Numbered from the stretch's first letter, positions 34,673-42,458 are shown. The stretch is DNA of 57,332 nt from Lachnospiraceae bacterium (GCA_016288005.1 JAEEXY010000012.1:1-57332), one strand, 5' to 3'. Notes: generated from the letters alone by a model not told the origin. Numbers and translations are program-made.

Positions 34673-36184
34673 ATGAAAAAATTGATCGCAGTGCTGCTTG
34701 TACTCGCAATGGTATTAAGCCTTGCGGCATGCGGCAAAAAGAACGATCCTCAGGGATCCGACAATCCTACGCCCACAGCGGCAGACACTTCAACAACAGT
34801 TACCGATACACCGGCACCCACAGCGACTGAGGCGCCCGTTGACACCACCCCTGCCGACGATCCTTCCAAGAAGAGCGAAGGCGTTATGACCTACGCAGAG
34901 TACGCTGCAGCGGCTCTTGACACACAGGTTGTCGTAGAGACCTATGTTCAGGCCAAGCAGAGCTGGTGGGACAACAAGGCTACCGTTTATACACAGGACG
35001 CCGACGGTGCTTACTTCCTCTACAGCATGGCTTGCTCGCAGGAGGATTTCGACAAGCTCGTACCCGGTACCAAGATCAAGGTTACAGGCTACAAGTCAGA
35101 GTGGTCCGGCGAAGTTGAGATCACTGACGCAACTTTCGAGATCGAGGAAGGCAGCTTCATCGCGACACCCGTTGATGTAACCGCAGCGCTCGGCACCGAT
35201 GCTCTCATCGACAGCCAGAACAGATTGGTTTCCTTCAAGGGCCTCAAGATCGAGCCTCAGGCGGACGGCAGCGCTTACCTCTACTCATGGGACGGCTCGG
35301 GTTCACACGATTCCAACAGCGACCTTTACTTCAATGTTTCGGTAGGCGGCAGCACCTATTCATTTACCGTTGAGTCGTATCTTTGCGACAATACCACCGA
35401 TGTTTACAAGGCTGTCGAGAACCTCAAGGTCGGCGATATCATCGATGCTGAGGGTTTCCTCTACTGGTACAACGGAGTTAATCCCCACATCACAAAGATC
35501 ACCGTTACCGGCCATGACGATACCGCAGCTGCTTCCACAGGCAAGAGCGAAGGCGTTATGACTTACGCAGAGTACGCAGCAGCAGAGTTTGACACACCCG
35601 TTGTAGTAGAGACCTACGTTCAGGCTAAGCAGAGCTGGTGGGACAACAAAGCTACCGTTTACACTCAGGATGAGGACGGCGCTTACTTCCTCTACAGCAT
35701 GGCCTGCTCACAGGAGGATTTCGATAAGCTTGTACCCGGCACCAAGATCAAGGTTACAGGCTACAAGTCACAGTGGTCGGGTGAGGTTGAGATCACAGAC
35801 GCTTCATTCGAGATCGAGGAAGGCAGCTTCATCGCAACACCCGTTGATGTAACCGCAGAGCTCGGCACCGACGCTCTCATCGAGAAGCAGAATCAGCTGG
35901 TAGTATTTAAGGATCTTAAGGTTGAGCCTCAGGAAAACGGCAGCGCGTTCCTCTACAACTGGGACGGTTCCGGTTCCCATGATTCCAACAGCGATCTGTA
36001 CTTCAACGTTTCGGTCGGCGGCACCACCTACACCTTCACCGTTGAGTCATATCTGTGCGGCAACGACACCGAGGTATATCAGGCTGTCGAGGCACTCCAG
36101 GTCGGCGATGTTATCGACGCAGAGGGCTTCCTCTACTGGTACAACGGAGTTAATCCCCACATCACAAAGATCATCAAGAAATAA
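34673..36184 (+). CDS. Lipoprotein with two near-identical tandem domains
   Basis: A 503-residue lipoprotein starting MKKLIAVLLVLAMVLSLAAC with lipidation at Cys20; GGAG lies 8 bases upstream of ATG 34673. After a Thr/Pro/Ala-rich linker (about residues 25-65) come two repeats of 224 and about 213 residues, each starting KSEGVMTYAEYAAA and ending YNGVNPHITKI. Within each, VVVETYVQAKQSWWDNKATV, the TKIKVTGYKS segment and a second VGDIIDAEGFLYWY segment look like beta-rich OB-fold-type modules. The function is unknown. The low divergence between repeats indicates recent duplication. A strong terminator follows. Confidence 0.8.
   Translation: MKKLIAVLLVLAMVLSLAACGKKNDPQGSDNPTPTAADTSTTVTDTPAPTATEAPVDTTPADDPSKKSEGVMTYAEYAAAALDTQVVVETYVQAKQSWWDNKATVYTQDADGAYFLYSMACSQEDFDKLVPGTKIKVTGYKSEWSGEVEITDATFEIEEGSFIATPVDVTAALGTDALIDSQNRLVSFKGLKIEPQADGSAYLYSWDGSGSHDSNSDLYFNVSVGGSTYSFTVESYLCDNTTDVYKAVENLKVGDIIDAEGFLYWYNGVNPHITKITVTGHDDTAAASTGKSEGVMTYAEYAAAEFDTPVVVETYVQAKQSWWDNKATVYTQDEDGAYFLYSMACSQEDFDKLVPGTKIKVTGYKSQWSGEVEITDASFEIEEGSFIATPVDVTAELGTDALIEKQNQLVVFKDLKVEPQENGSAFLYNWDGSGSHDSNSDLYFNVSVGGTTYTFTVESYLCGNDTEVYQAVEALQVGDVIDAEGFLYWYNGVNPHITKIIKK
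34871..36184 (+). repeat. Tandem in-frame duplication, 672-bp period
   Basis: Unit 1 is 34871-35542 and unit 2 is 35543-36184 (lacking the short linker). Both begin AAGAGCGAAGGCGTTATGAC and both end with GGAGTTAATCCCCACATCAC. Differences are mostly at third codon positions with a handful of amino-acid changes, for example ALDTQVV against EFDTPVV. This is a coding duplication, not a mobile element. Confidence 0.9.
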
Positions 36185-36203
36185 GCATTTGTGCTTAAAG
36201 TTC

Positions 36204-36233
36204 AAGGGACGGTTTGATGCCGTCCCTTTTTTG
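36204..36233 (+). terminator. Intrinsic terminator after the tandem-repeat lipoprotein gene
   Basis: AAGGGACGG, a 6-7 base loop, CCGTCCCTT and then a run of T. The stem is 9 bp, 20 bases after the stop codon. The GGGACGG stem core is shared with family A elements, but the arm is short and no other family A sequence is present. Confidence 0.85.
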
Positions 36234-36244
36234 CTTTCATACAC

Positions 36245-36273
36245 TTTTCTTTTTGTGTAGTTTATGATATGAT
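36245..36273 (+). promoter_or_regulatory. Possible promoter of the ABC exporter pair
   Basis: TATGAT (36268-36273) preceded by TGA (extended -10); the -35 position reads TTTTCT at 17 bases (36245-36250), which is weak. An inverted pair TACAC/GTGTA (36240-36259) overlaps it. Low confidence. Confidence 0.35.
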
Positions 36274-36314
36274 AAGTCAACAAAAAGTGATGTTTACGGG
36301 GGTAAAACATACGG

Positions 36315-38186
36315 ATGGGAGACTATAAAGAGAGCAAAGACAATCCTTTACACAAAGAATACGGGATATGGAGCAATACCCGTTACATTATCCGCAAAAT
36401 GGCACAGTATCAGCCTTCGGTGATTTTCCTCATGATACTTGGCTTTGTGAGCGGATCGACATTTTCCTATTTCTGGGGAATATTCGGAAAATATGTCATT
36501 GACATCATACAGGCCGACAGCGGCGCGGCCGGTGAGCGCGAGCTGATAAAGGTCATCGCGATAGCCGGCGGGATCGCTTTTGTCCTGTCTTTCTGTTCGA
36601 CGCTCTCGGGCAGCAAAACCTGGTACCGCTTCATCAACGTGCGCATGCAGATGATCACGGAGCGCATATCAAAGGTGCTGTCCCTGAAATACGAGCTGCT
36701 CGAAAAACCGGATGTGCTCGACGTTGCCGAGCGCGCCTCTCAGGCTACCAACGACAACCAGAACGGCGTTGAGGGCATGATGAACCTGATGACGCAGCTG
36801 GGCGGAAACGGGCTGACCGTGATCGTTACCTTTGTCGCGGTAACGGTTCTCGACCCGAGGCTCATCATCGCCATGATCGTACTCACCGTGGTCCAGTACC
36901 TCTATTACAGACATATCATCAAGGTCGACAAGGCCGAGGTCTGGGACAGGCTCTCCGGCGCATGGCGCAGACGTCATTACATGGAGCGCGTCACTCAGGA
37001 TTTCGATTATGCCAAGGATATCAGGCTCTTTGACCTGAGCGGTTTCCTGACCGACAGGTTCAATAAAGTCAACGCGTTCTTCATCGACCGGCAGGATCAT
37101 CATCACAGACTCTGGCTGCGCTACAATTTTGTGACCGGTTTTGCGGGTACCGTGATCAAGGCGCTCATTTACGCGGTACTCTATATCGCGGTCCTGCACA
37201 AAGACATGTCGGTCGGCAACTTTACGATGTTCCTTTCGTTCTCCCTGGCCTTTGCGCGTGCTTTGATCAATTTCCTGCAGCGCTTCGGCGACTATAAAAA
37301 GGCAAGTCTTGAGACCGATGATTTCCGGTCCTTCATAGATCTCGAGACCGCTGACGACGAAAAGGACTGCATACCTCTTCCGGATACGGACGCTTTCGAA
37401 TTCAGGTTTGCCGATGTCAGCTACAGATATCCCAAGTCGGAAAAATACGCCTTGTCCCATCTGAACCTCACGCTCCGTCCCGGCGAAAAGCTGGCTGTCG
37501 TAGGACTTAACGGAGCGGGCAAGACCACCATGATCAAACTCCTTCTAAGGCTCTACGATCCCACCGAAGGCTGCATCACCTTAAACGGTACAGATATCCG
37601 ACGCTTCAGACGCGCGGATTATTACCGGCTGTTCGCGCCCGTTTTCCAGAATGTTGAGATTTTCGCTTTCCTCATGTCGGAAAATATCGCGATGAAGAGG
37701 AAGGACTCGCTGGACCGCGACAGGGCGACAAAGGCCGCTTACGAGGCGGGTCTTGAAGAGCGTGTGCTCTCGCTGGCAAAAGGCATCGACACGCCTCTTA
37801 CAAAAATAGTCGAGGATGACGGAACCGACCTCTCCGGCGGAGAAAAACAGAAGCTGGCACTGGCCAAGGCTCTGTACAAGGGCGCTAAGATCGTGGTGCT
37901 CGATGAGCCCACCTCGGCTCTCGACGCTATCGCCGAACAGACACTGTATGAGCGTTTCGACGAGATGATCGGGAATAAATCCGCCGTTTATATCTCGCAC
38001 AGACTGGCCTCCACGAGGTTCTGCGACCGCATCGCGATGTTTGAGGACGGAACCCTCGCGGAATACGGCAGCCACGATGAGCTGATGGCCCGTAACGGAA
38101 AATACGCAGATATGTTCAATATACAGGCGCAATACTACCGTGAGGACGCCGAAGGCGCGGAAAGCGGGGTGAGAGTCAATGCATAA
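36315..38186 (+). CDS. ABC exporter half-transporter 1 (permease-ATPase)
   Basis: A 623-residue exporter subunit: six membrane helices (about residues 30-330), then an ATPase domain. Walker A GLNGAGKTTMIKLL starts near residue 397, the signature is LSGGEKQKLALAKAL, Walker B IVVLDEPTSALD and the H-loop SHRLASTRFCDRI. All catalytic motifs look intact. Its stop codon overlaps the next start by 8 bases, so the two subunits probably form a heterodimer. Such pairs export peptides, lipids or drugs. No precursor peptide gene is visible beside it, so the substrate is unknown. Confidence 0.9.
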   Translation: MGDYKESKDNPLHKEYGIWSNTRYIIRKMAQYQPSVIFLMILGFVSGSTFSYFWGIFGKYVIDIIQADSGAAGERELIKVIAIAGGIAFVLSFCSTLSGSKTWYRFINVRMQMITERISKVLSLKYELLEKPDVLDVAERASQATNDNQNGVEGMMNLMTQLGGNGLTVIVTFVAVTVLDPRLIIAMIVLTVVQYLYYRHIIKVDKAEVWDRLSGAWRRRHYMERVTQDFDYAKDIRLFDLSGFLTDRFNKVNAFFIDRQDHHHRLWLRYNFVTGFAGTVIKALIYAVLYIAVLHKDMSVGNFTMFLSFSLAFARALINFLQRFGDYKKASLETDDFRSFIDLETADDEKDCIPLPDTDAFEFRFADVSYRYPKSEKYALSHLNLTLRPGEKLAVVGLNGAGKTTMIKLLLRLYDPTEGCITLNGTDIRRFRRADYYRLFAPVFQNVEIFAFLMSENIAMKRKDSLDRDRATKAAYEAGLEERVLSLAKGIDTPLTKIVEDDGTDLSGGEKQKLALAKALYKGAKIVVLDEPTSALDAIAEQTLYERFDEMIGNKSAVYISHRLASTRFCDRIAMFEDGTLAEYGSHDELMARNGKYADMFNIQAQYYREDAEGAESGVRVNA

Positions 38187-39942
38187 GATCATTCCCGTTA
38201 TTAGAATACTGTTTAAGACGGCCGGCAAAAAATACCCCGGATTCTTCATACTGAAGGTCTTTCGTATGCTGGTAACTACGGCCATGCCGTTCGTCGCGCT
38301 GTTCATCTCGCCCCTGATCGTCGATGAGATCGTCGGCGCGCGCGATGTAAAAAGGCTTATCATACTGGCCGTGATGCTGATCGGCGGCGAAGTGATCTGC
38401 CAGCTGTTAAACGACATCTGCACGAATCATATCAACAGATACAGCAGCCGTATCGAGTATTACTTCGATATCCTGATCGGAAAACATGTCATGGAGCTGG
38501 ACTTTGAGCTGACCGAGGACAAGGCGGCCCTCGAGCAGATCGAGAAGGCCCGCACAGGCATGGAATGGTACTCGGGCGGCGTACACGGCATATCGGATCA
38601 GTTTTTCAACTTCGTAGGAAATCTGATCAAGGCAGCAGGCTTTATCACGGTGCTCGCGCTGCATGCGCCGATCCTTTTGCTGGTAATGGTCATCTATTCG
38701 GGGATCAATTTTCTGCTGGTGGCAAAACAGAATAAGATAAGCATCGAGGCCTTCGCAAAGCTCTCGAAGACCAACAGGCTGTTCGGTTATTTCGGATGGA
38801 ACATCGTGGATCCGCGCTACGGCAAAGACATCAGGCTGTATGACGCGCAGGATATGATGGTCGGCTCCTGGAAAGAGAACACCGAAAAGAGCAATTCCTT
38901 CTGGAAATGGCAGGGCGATAAGGGTTTTCCGTATAGTCTGGGCATGAATTTCACCGGGCTGGCCCGCAGCATTTTCGCTTATTTCTATGTGGCGCTGCTG
39001 GCCATACGCAAGGTGATCGGCATCGGGACCTTTACCCAGCTGATCGCCGCGGAAAGCGGACTCGACAGCGCTGTGGGAGGCATGGTAATGAGCATCACCG
39101 AGCTCATTAAGCGCTGCAATTACGCCTATGAGTATGTTGTCTTCATGGACTATCCCGAGGCTCTCAAAAAGGGTGACAAACCGATAGAAAAAAAGCCTCA
39201 CGAGATCGAGTTCAGGCATGTTTCGTTTGCTTATCCGAATACCGACCGCAAGGTCCTCGATGATGTAAACATCAGGATCGCGCCCGGCGAGCACTTGTCG
39301 ATCGTGGGCCTTAACGGCGCCGGAAAGACCACGTTCATCAAACTCCTCTGCAGGCTGTACGACCCGACAGAGGGCGAGATCTTAGTCGACGGTACGGACA
39401 TCCGTGAATACGACTATAAGCAGTATATGGAGCAGTTTGCGCCGGTATTCCAGGACTTTAAGCTGTTCGCGTTTTCCGTTGCGGAAAACATCGCATTTAC
39501 GGAAAAGGACGCCGATGTGGCCGCTCTTACCGACCGCGTCGGGCTGCATGATTTCGTGGAAAAACTGCCGAAAGGCACCGAAACGAATATATTCAAATTC
39601 TTCGATGAAGAAGGCGTGGAGCCTTCCGGCGGCGAGCAGCAGAAGATCGCCATCGCCAGAGCACTGTACAAGGACGCTCCCGTGGTGATCCTGGACGAGC
39701 CCACGGCAGCGCTCGACCCGATCGCGGAATACGAGATCTACCGCCAGTTTAATACTTTGGTCGGCGGGAAGTCGGCTTTCTACATCTCCCACCGCCTCTC
39801 GAGCTGCCAGTTCTGCGACCGTATCGCGGTATTCTCCGACGGCCGCATAGCCGAGTACGGAACCCACGCCGAGCTCGAAAACATCCCCAACGGCATCTAT
39901 GCGAAGATGTTCGAGGCGCAGGCGAAGTATTATAAAGACTGA
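38179..39942 (+). CDS. ABC exporter half-transporter 2 (permease-ATPase)
   Basis: A 587-residue partner of the preceding exporter with the same architecture. Walker A GLNGAGKTTFIKLL lies near residue 377, the signature is PSGGEQQKIAIARAL, Walker B VVILDEPTAALD and the H-loop SHRLSSCQFCDRI. Both subunits keep the catalytic Glu, so two active ATP sites are expected, unlike exporters with one degenerate site. Element A4 follows 16 bases after the stop codon and separates it from the convergent serpin gene. Confidence 0.9.
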   Translation: MHKIIPVIRILFKTAGKKYPGFFILKVFRMLVTTAMPFVALFISPLIVDEIVGARDVKRLIILAVMLIGGEVICQLLNDICTNHINRYSSRIEYYFDILIGKHVMELDFELTEDKAALEQIEKARTGMEWYSGGVHGISDQFFNFVGNLIKAAGFITVLALHAPILLLVMVIYSGINFLLVAKQNKISIEAFAKLSKTNRLFGYFGWNIVDPRYGKDIRLYDAQDMMVGSWKENTEKSNSFWKWQGDKGFPYSLGMNFTGLARSIFAYFYVALLAIRKVIGIGTFTQLIAAESGLDSAVGGMVMSITELIKRCNYAYEYVVFMDYPEALKKGDKPIEKKPHEIEFRHVSFAYPNTDRKVLDDVNIRIAPGEHLSIVGLNGAGKTTFIKLLCRLYDPTEGEILVDGTDIREYDYKQYMEQFAPVFQDFKLFAFSVAENIAFTEKDADVAALTDRVGLHDFVEKLPKGTETNIFKFFDEEGVEPSGGEQQKIAIARALYKDAPVVILDEPTAALDPIAEYEIYRQFNTLVGGKSAFYISHRLSSCQFCDRIAVFSDGRIAEYGTHAELENIPNGIYAKMFEAQAKYYKD

Positions 39943-39958
39943 CACAGCGAGCTAAGGT

Positions 39959-40124
39959 AAGACAAGGGGACGGTTCTTATGTCTGCTCAAAAAACAAAGA
40001 AATACGCGGGCGCCGCAGGGTGTTTTACCGCAAAACGATAAGCTCTTGTTTTGCGGTGAAATATCCCGTTGCCGCCCGCGTTTCTGTTATCTAGGCGCAG
40101 ACATAAGAACCGTCCCCATGTCTT
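39959..40124. repeat. Hairpin element family A, copy A4, containing a complete nested B hairpin
   Basis: Outer arms 39959-39986 and 40097-40124 (28 bp, one mismatch). Here the stem reads GGTTCTTATGTCTGC paired with GCAGACATAAGAACC, whereas A1-A3 have CTGTCTG/CAGACAG, so a change in one arm is matched in the other. The left end is of the GACAAGG type and the right end of the CCATGTC type. The loop of 110 bases is occupied by a family B hairpin. Confidence 0.85.
40002..40090. repeat. Hairpin element family B, nested inside A4
   Basis: ACGCGGGCG (40004-40012) pairs with CGCCCGCGT (40073-40081). A second stem ACCGCAAAAC (40027-40036) pairs with GTTTTGCGGT (40048-40057) around an 11-base loop. 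The right flank CGTTGCCGCCCGCGTTTCTG and TTAT recurs in the loop of A3. Confidence 0.75.
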
Positions 40125-40149
40125 CCTTGGCCTCTCGTCCCCTGCAGCC

Positions 40150-41553
40150 TCATTCCCCGGGATTCCGCATCGTTCCGATGAATACCGGGATATTTGCTTC
40201 CGTGTCGATCAGCATGTAGATGAACGGTCGGTCGAGCCTGACCTCGCGCATCTCCTCCGGTGAAAAGATGCCGCCGTAAGTGATGGTGACCGCTGTGGCG
40301 GCGCCGGCATGGGTACCGTTTTCATCCAGTGAGATAAAGGTTTTATGTACGACCTTATTGATGTGGATATTCTCACCTTCATAGGTCCCGAGCTTTTCAA
40401 ACTCCGCCTTTTCCGCGTCAAAGGCGCGCTTCATTCCCATTTCGCCGAGCAGGTCTGCCATATCCTCTTTTGAGTACTCTGTTGTAAATTTCGGCAATGA
40501 GGTTATTACCGGTCTTTCCTCGGCTCCCGCGAGCATCTGCGACAGATGTTTTCCGGTCAGCGTCTCCAGATACGCTTCGGGTGTCATGCCTTCTTTGGGC
40601 AGGATCGCCGCAAACGCGTATTTCCCGCCTTTGTACCCTTTGATGAAGCCTGTGGAGTTCTCATCCTGCAGATACAGGTTCTGCACTCCGTTCAGGAATG
40701 TTACCTGCACTTCCTCGCCTTCCGCGGTCTTAAAACTGCCTTCTTCGACCTCGCGCGCTTCGTACGGCTTGTCCCATTCCGCGTCGAATGCCACCGCATT
40801 GACCAGGCACATGATCGCGTCCTCGGACAGATCGTTCAGTATCCGGGGGATCATCGCGTCCGTCTTTTTGCTGACCCACCCGTTGATGTCATTGAGGGTC
40901 GTCAGATCGAACGGCGCCGCATACAGCTCCGCGCAGTAATAATCAGCGTTTGTCTGCAGAAAATCGGTGTTCACGGTAAACCTCGGATCGGTCTTAAACC
41001 ATATCGCGTTAGCGAGCTTTAATGTGCCTTCGGCTTTGATCCTGTTCGTCAGCATCTGCATATATGTATTCGCAAAAACATTGAGATCATCGACGGACAT
41101 CCCGAGCACATCCTCCGCCTCTTTAAGCGTCCTGCCGGTCATTCCGTTCGATGTCATCGAGAGCGCCAGCATCACCGAAAGCGGCGAGATCAGTGTGTTT
41201 TCTTTGCCTTCGCTGCTCCTGTCGCAGGTTCTGTACAGCCTTACCGCAAAATCGCTCACTTCGCTGCTGTACGCGTCTTTTTTGCCTGCATCAGATTTCC
41301 GGGGCGTGATCCCCTGCATAAGGTCGGTCGCTTGTGCGAGAGTTACCCCGCTGTTTGCGCCGTTATCGCCGGGGAACAGTTTCAGTGCCGATATTACTGC
41401 GACTATGCACAGGCAGGCTGCTGCCGCCGTCCAGTATATCCATTTCGGCACCTTTCTTTCCTTTAAACTCTTATTGTTCCTGTCTGCCTTTGCTTCCGCG
41501 ATCAGGCTGTCGTCAGCGTCACCTATCATATCGATCAGATCGTCTGCTTTCAT
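40150..41553 (-). CDS. Membrane-anchored serpin, candidate anti-sigma factor
   Basis: A 467-residue protein. Residues 1-37 (MKADDLIDMIGDADDSLIAE, then basic KSLKERKVPK) are cytoplasmic by charge; residues 38-60 form one membrane helix; the rest is an extracellular serpin. Serpin motifs: NAIWFKTDPRFTVN, VNAVAFDAEWDKPY, the hinge ENGTHAGAATAVT (411-423), and the end LDRPFIYMLIDTEANIPVFI. The hinge keeps the Gly-Thr and small residues seen in inhibitory serpins; P1-P1' should fall near Tyr426-Gly428. Start ATG 41553 overlaps the sigma-factor stop by one base. The N-terminal segment resembles short anti-sigma domains found after this kind of ECF factor (inference). Confidence 0.85.
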   Translation of the reverse strand: MKADDLIDMIGDADDSLIAEAKADRNNKSLKERKVPKWIYWTAAAACLCIVAVISALKLFPGDNGANSGVTLAQATDLMQGITPRKSDAGKKDAYSSEVSDFAVRLYRTCDRSSEGKENTLISPLSVMLALSMTSNGMTGRTLKEAEDVLGMSVDDLNVFANTYMQMLTNRIKAEGTLKLANAIWFKTDPRFTVNTDFLQTNADYYCAELYAAPFDLTTLNDINGWVSKKTDAMIPRILNDLSEDAIMCLVNAVAFDAEWDKPYEAREVEEGSFKTAEGEEVQVTFLNGVQNLYLQDENSTGFIKGYKGGKYAFAAILPKEGMTPEAYLETLTGKHLSQMLAGAEERPVITSLPKFTTEYSKEDMADLLGEMGMKRAFDAEKAEFEKLGTYEGENIHINKVVHKTFISLDENGTHAGAATAVTITYGGIFSPEEMREVRLDRPFIYMLIDTEANIPVFIGTMRNPGE

Positions 41554-42107
41554 CAGTATCCCTCCTTTTCGAGTATTTCACGGAGTTTGCATCTGGTCCG
41601 GAAAAGCATGGATTTGACCTTGCTCTCCGAAAAACCGAACTGCTTCGCTATGTCGGAAACGGGATCCACGTACCAGTATCTGCACATGAAAACCTGCCGC
41701 TCGGTGCGGGGCAATGCCTTAATGAACTCATTGATCCTGCGAGTCAGTTCCCTGCGCTCGACCTCGTCCTCCACGCTGCCGCTTCCCGATACGCACTCTT
41801 CGAGTTCTTCGAACGCGACCGCCGTTTCTCCGCCTCCGCGCTTATCGGCGCTTTGCTTTCTCCACCGGTCGATCGAGATCCGCCTTGTCAGCTTTCCCAA
41901 AAATGTTGAAAGAAATGAAGGACGGTGCGGGGGCATAGCATCCCAGGCCGCTTTGTACGTATCGTTCACACACTCCTCGGCATCCTCTGCGTTTGACAGT
42001 ATCCTGTAGGATATGCTGTGCAGATAATTCCCGTATTTGGACGCAGTCGCCGCTATCGCGCTCTCATCCCGCTGCCAGTACAGCTCCACTATCGTTTGGT
42101 CTTCCAT
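41553..42107 (-). CDS. ECF-type RNA polymerase sigma factor
   Basis: A 184-residue sigma-70 family factor. Region 2 spans about residues 20-90 (LHSISYRILSNAEDAEECVN, NDTYKAAWDAMPPHRPSFLS), and region 4 about 125-182 (LPRTERQVFMCRYWYVDPVS, DIAKQFGFSESKVKSMLFRT). The PPHRPSFLSTFLGKLTRR segment is typical of a Firmicute ECF group encoded next to membrane proteins with a short N-terminal cytoplasmic domain. Start ATG 42107 has GGAGGAG 8 bases upstream. The stop overlaps the serpin start (TGATG), so the two products are made together. Confidence 0.93.
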   Translation of the reverse strand: MEDQTIVELYWQRDESAIAATASKYGNYLHSISYRILSNAEDAEECVNDTYKAAWDAMPPHRPSFLSTFLGKLTRRISIDRWRKQSADKRGGGETAVAFEELEECVSGSGSVEDEVERRELTRRINEFIKALPRTERQVFMCRYWYVDPVSDIAKQFGFSESKVKSMLFRTRCKLREILEKEGY

Positions 42108-42150
42108 CTTTCCACTCCTCCGTGGTTATTTTTCCGGGCCCTACATACAT

Positions 42151-42179
42151 ATACTCGCAAATCATTCTCATCCGTTGCA
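42151..42179 (-). promoter_or_regulatory. Possible ECF-type promoter of the sigma-serpin operon
   Basis: On the minus strand TGCAAC (42179-42174), 16 bases, CGAGTAT (42157-42151), about 45 bases upstream of the start. An AAC-containing -35 is common for ECF promoters and would suit autoregulation. Neither element is strong enough for certainty. Confidence 0.25.
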
Positions 42180-42276
42180 TCTCATATGTGAAAAAGAGAG
42201 AAATGCGATGCGTTTCCGACACAGGATATGACCCTTATCGTATCAATATTTTTATATATTATCCTCCAAAAAGTAA

Positions 42277-42435
42277 GGCGTGGGCGCTGCAGGGGAAACT
42301 TTCCGGACCCGTCCTCAACGTCAGTACTTATCGACCGTATTGTGGTCGATTATGTACTGCTACGTTGAGGAGAGGAACGAGAGTGTGTCTCGGAAAGTTT
42401 TCCCGTCGCCGCCCACGCCGTAACTTGGCTGGTCA
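42277..42435. repeat. Hairpin element family B, copy B2 (long form)
   Basis: A 143-base interrupted hairpin fills much of the 351-base gap between the sigma factor and iorB. Paired blocks from outside in: GGCGTGGGCG/CGCCCACGCC (42277-42286, 42410-42419); GGGGAAACTTTCCG/CGGAAAGTTTTCCC (42292-42305, 42391-42404, one mismatch); CCTCAACGT/ACGTTGAGG; AGTAC/GTACT; ATCGACC/GGTCGAT (42330-42336, 42344-42350). The right flank GTAACTTGG (42420-42428) is shared with B1. It lies 24-40 bases beyond the iorB stop. The rest of the gap holds only AT-rich sequence and the possible sigma promoter. Confidence 0.8.
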
Positions 42436-42458
42436 CTTATAAACAACTATACAAATAT

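Noticed and set aside
37800-39700. Degenerate ATP site in one ABC exporter half
   Set aside because: Walker A, signature, Walker B with Glu and the H-loop His are intact in both subunits.
3168-40124. CRISPR array made from the repeated GACGGTTCTTC sequences
   Set aside because: The copies are thousands of bases apart, single, and palindromic, with no spacer series and no cas genes.
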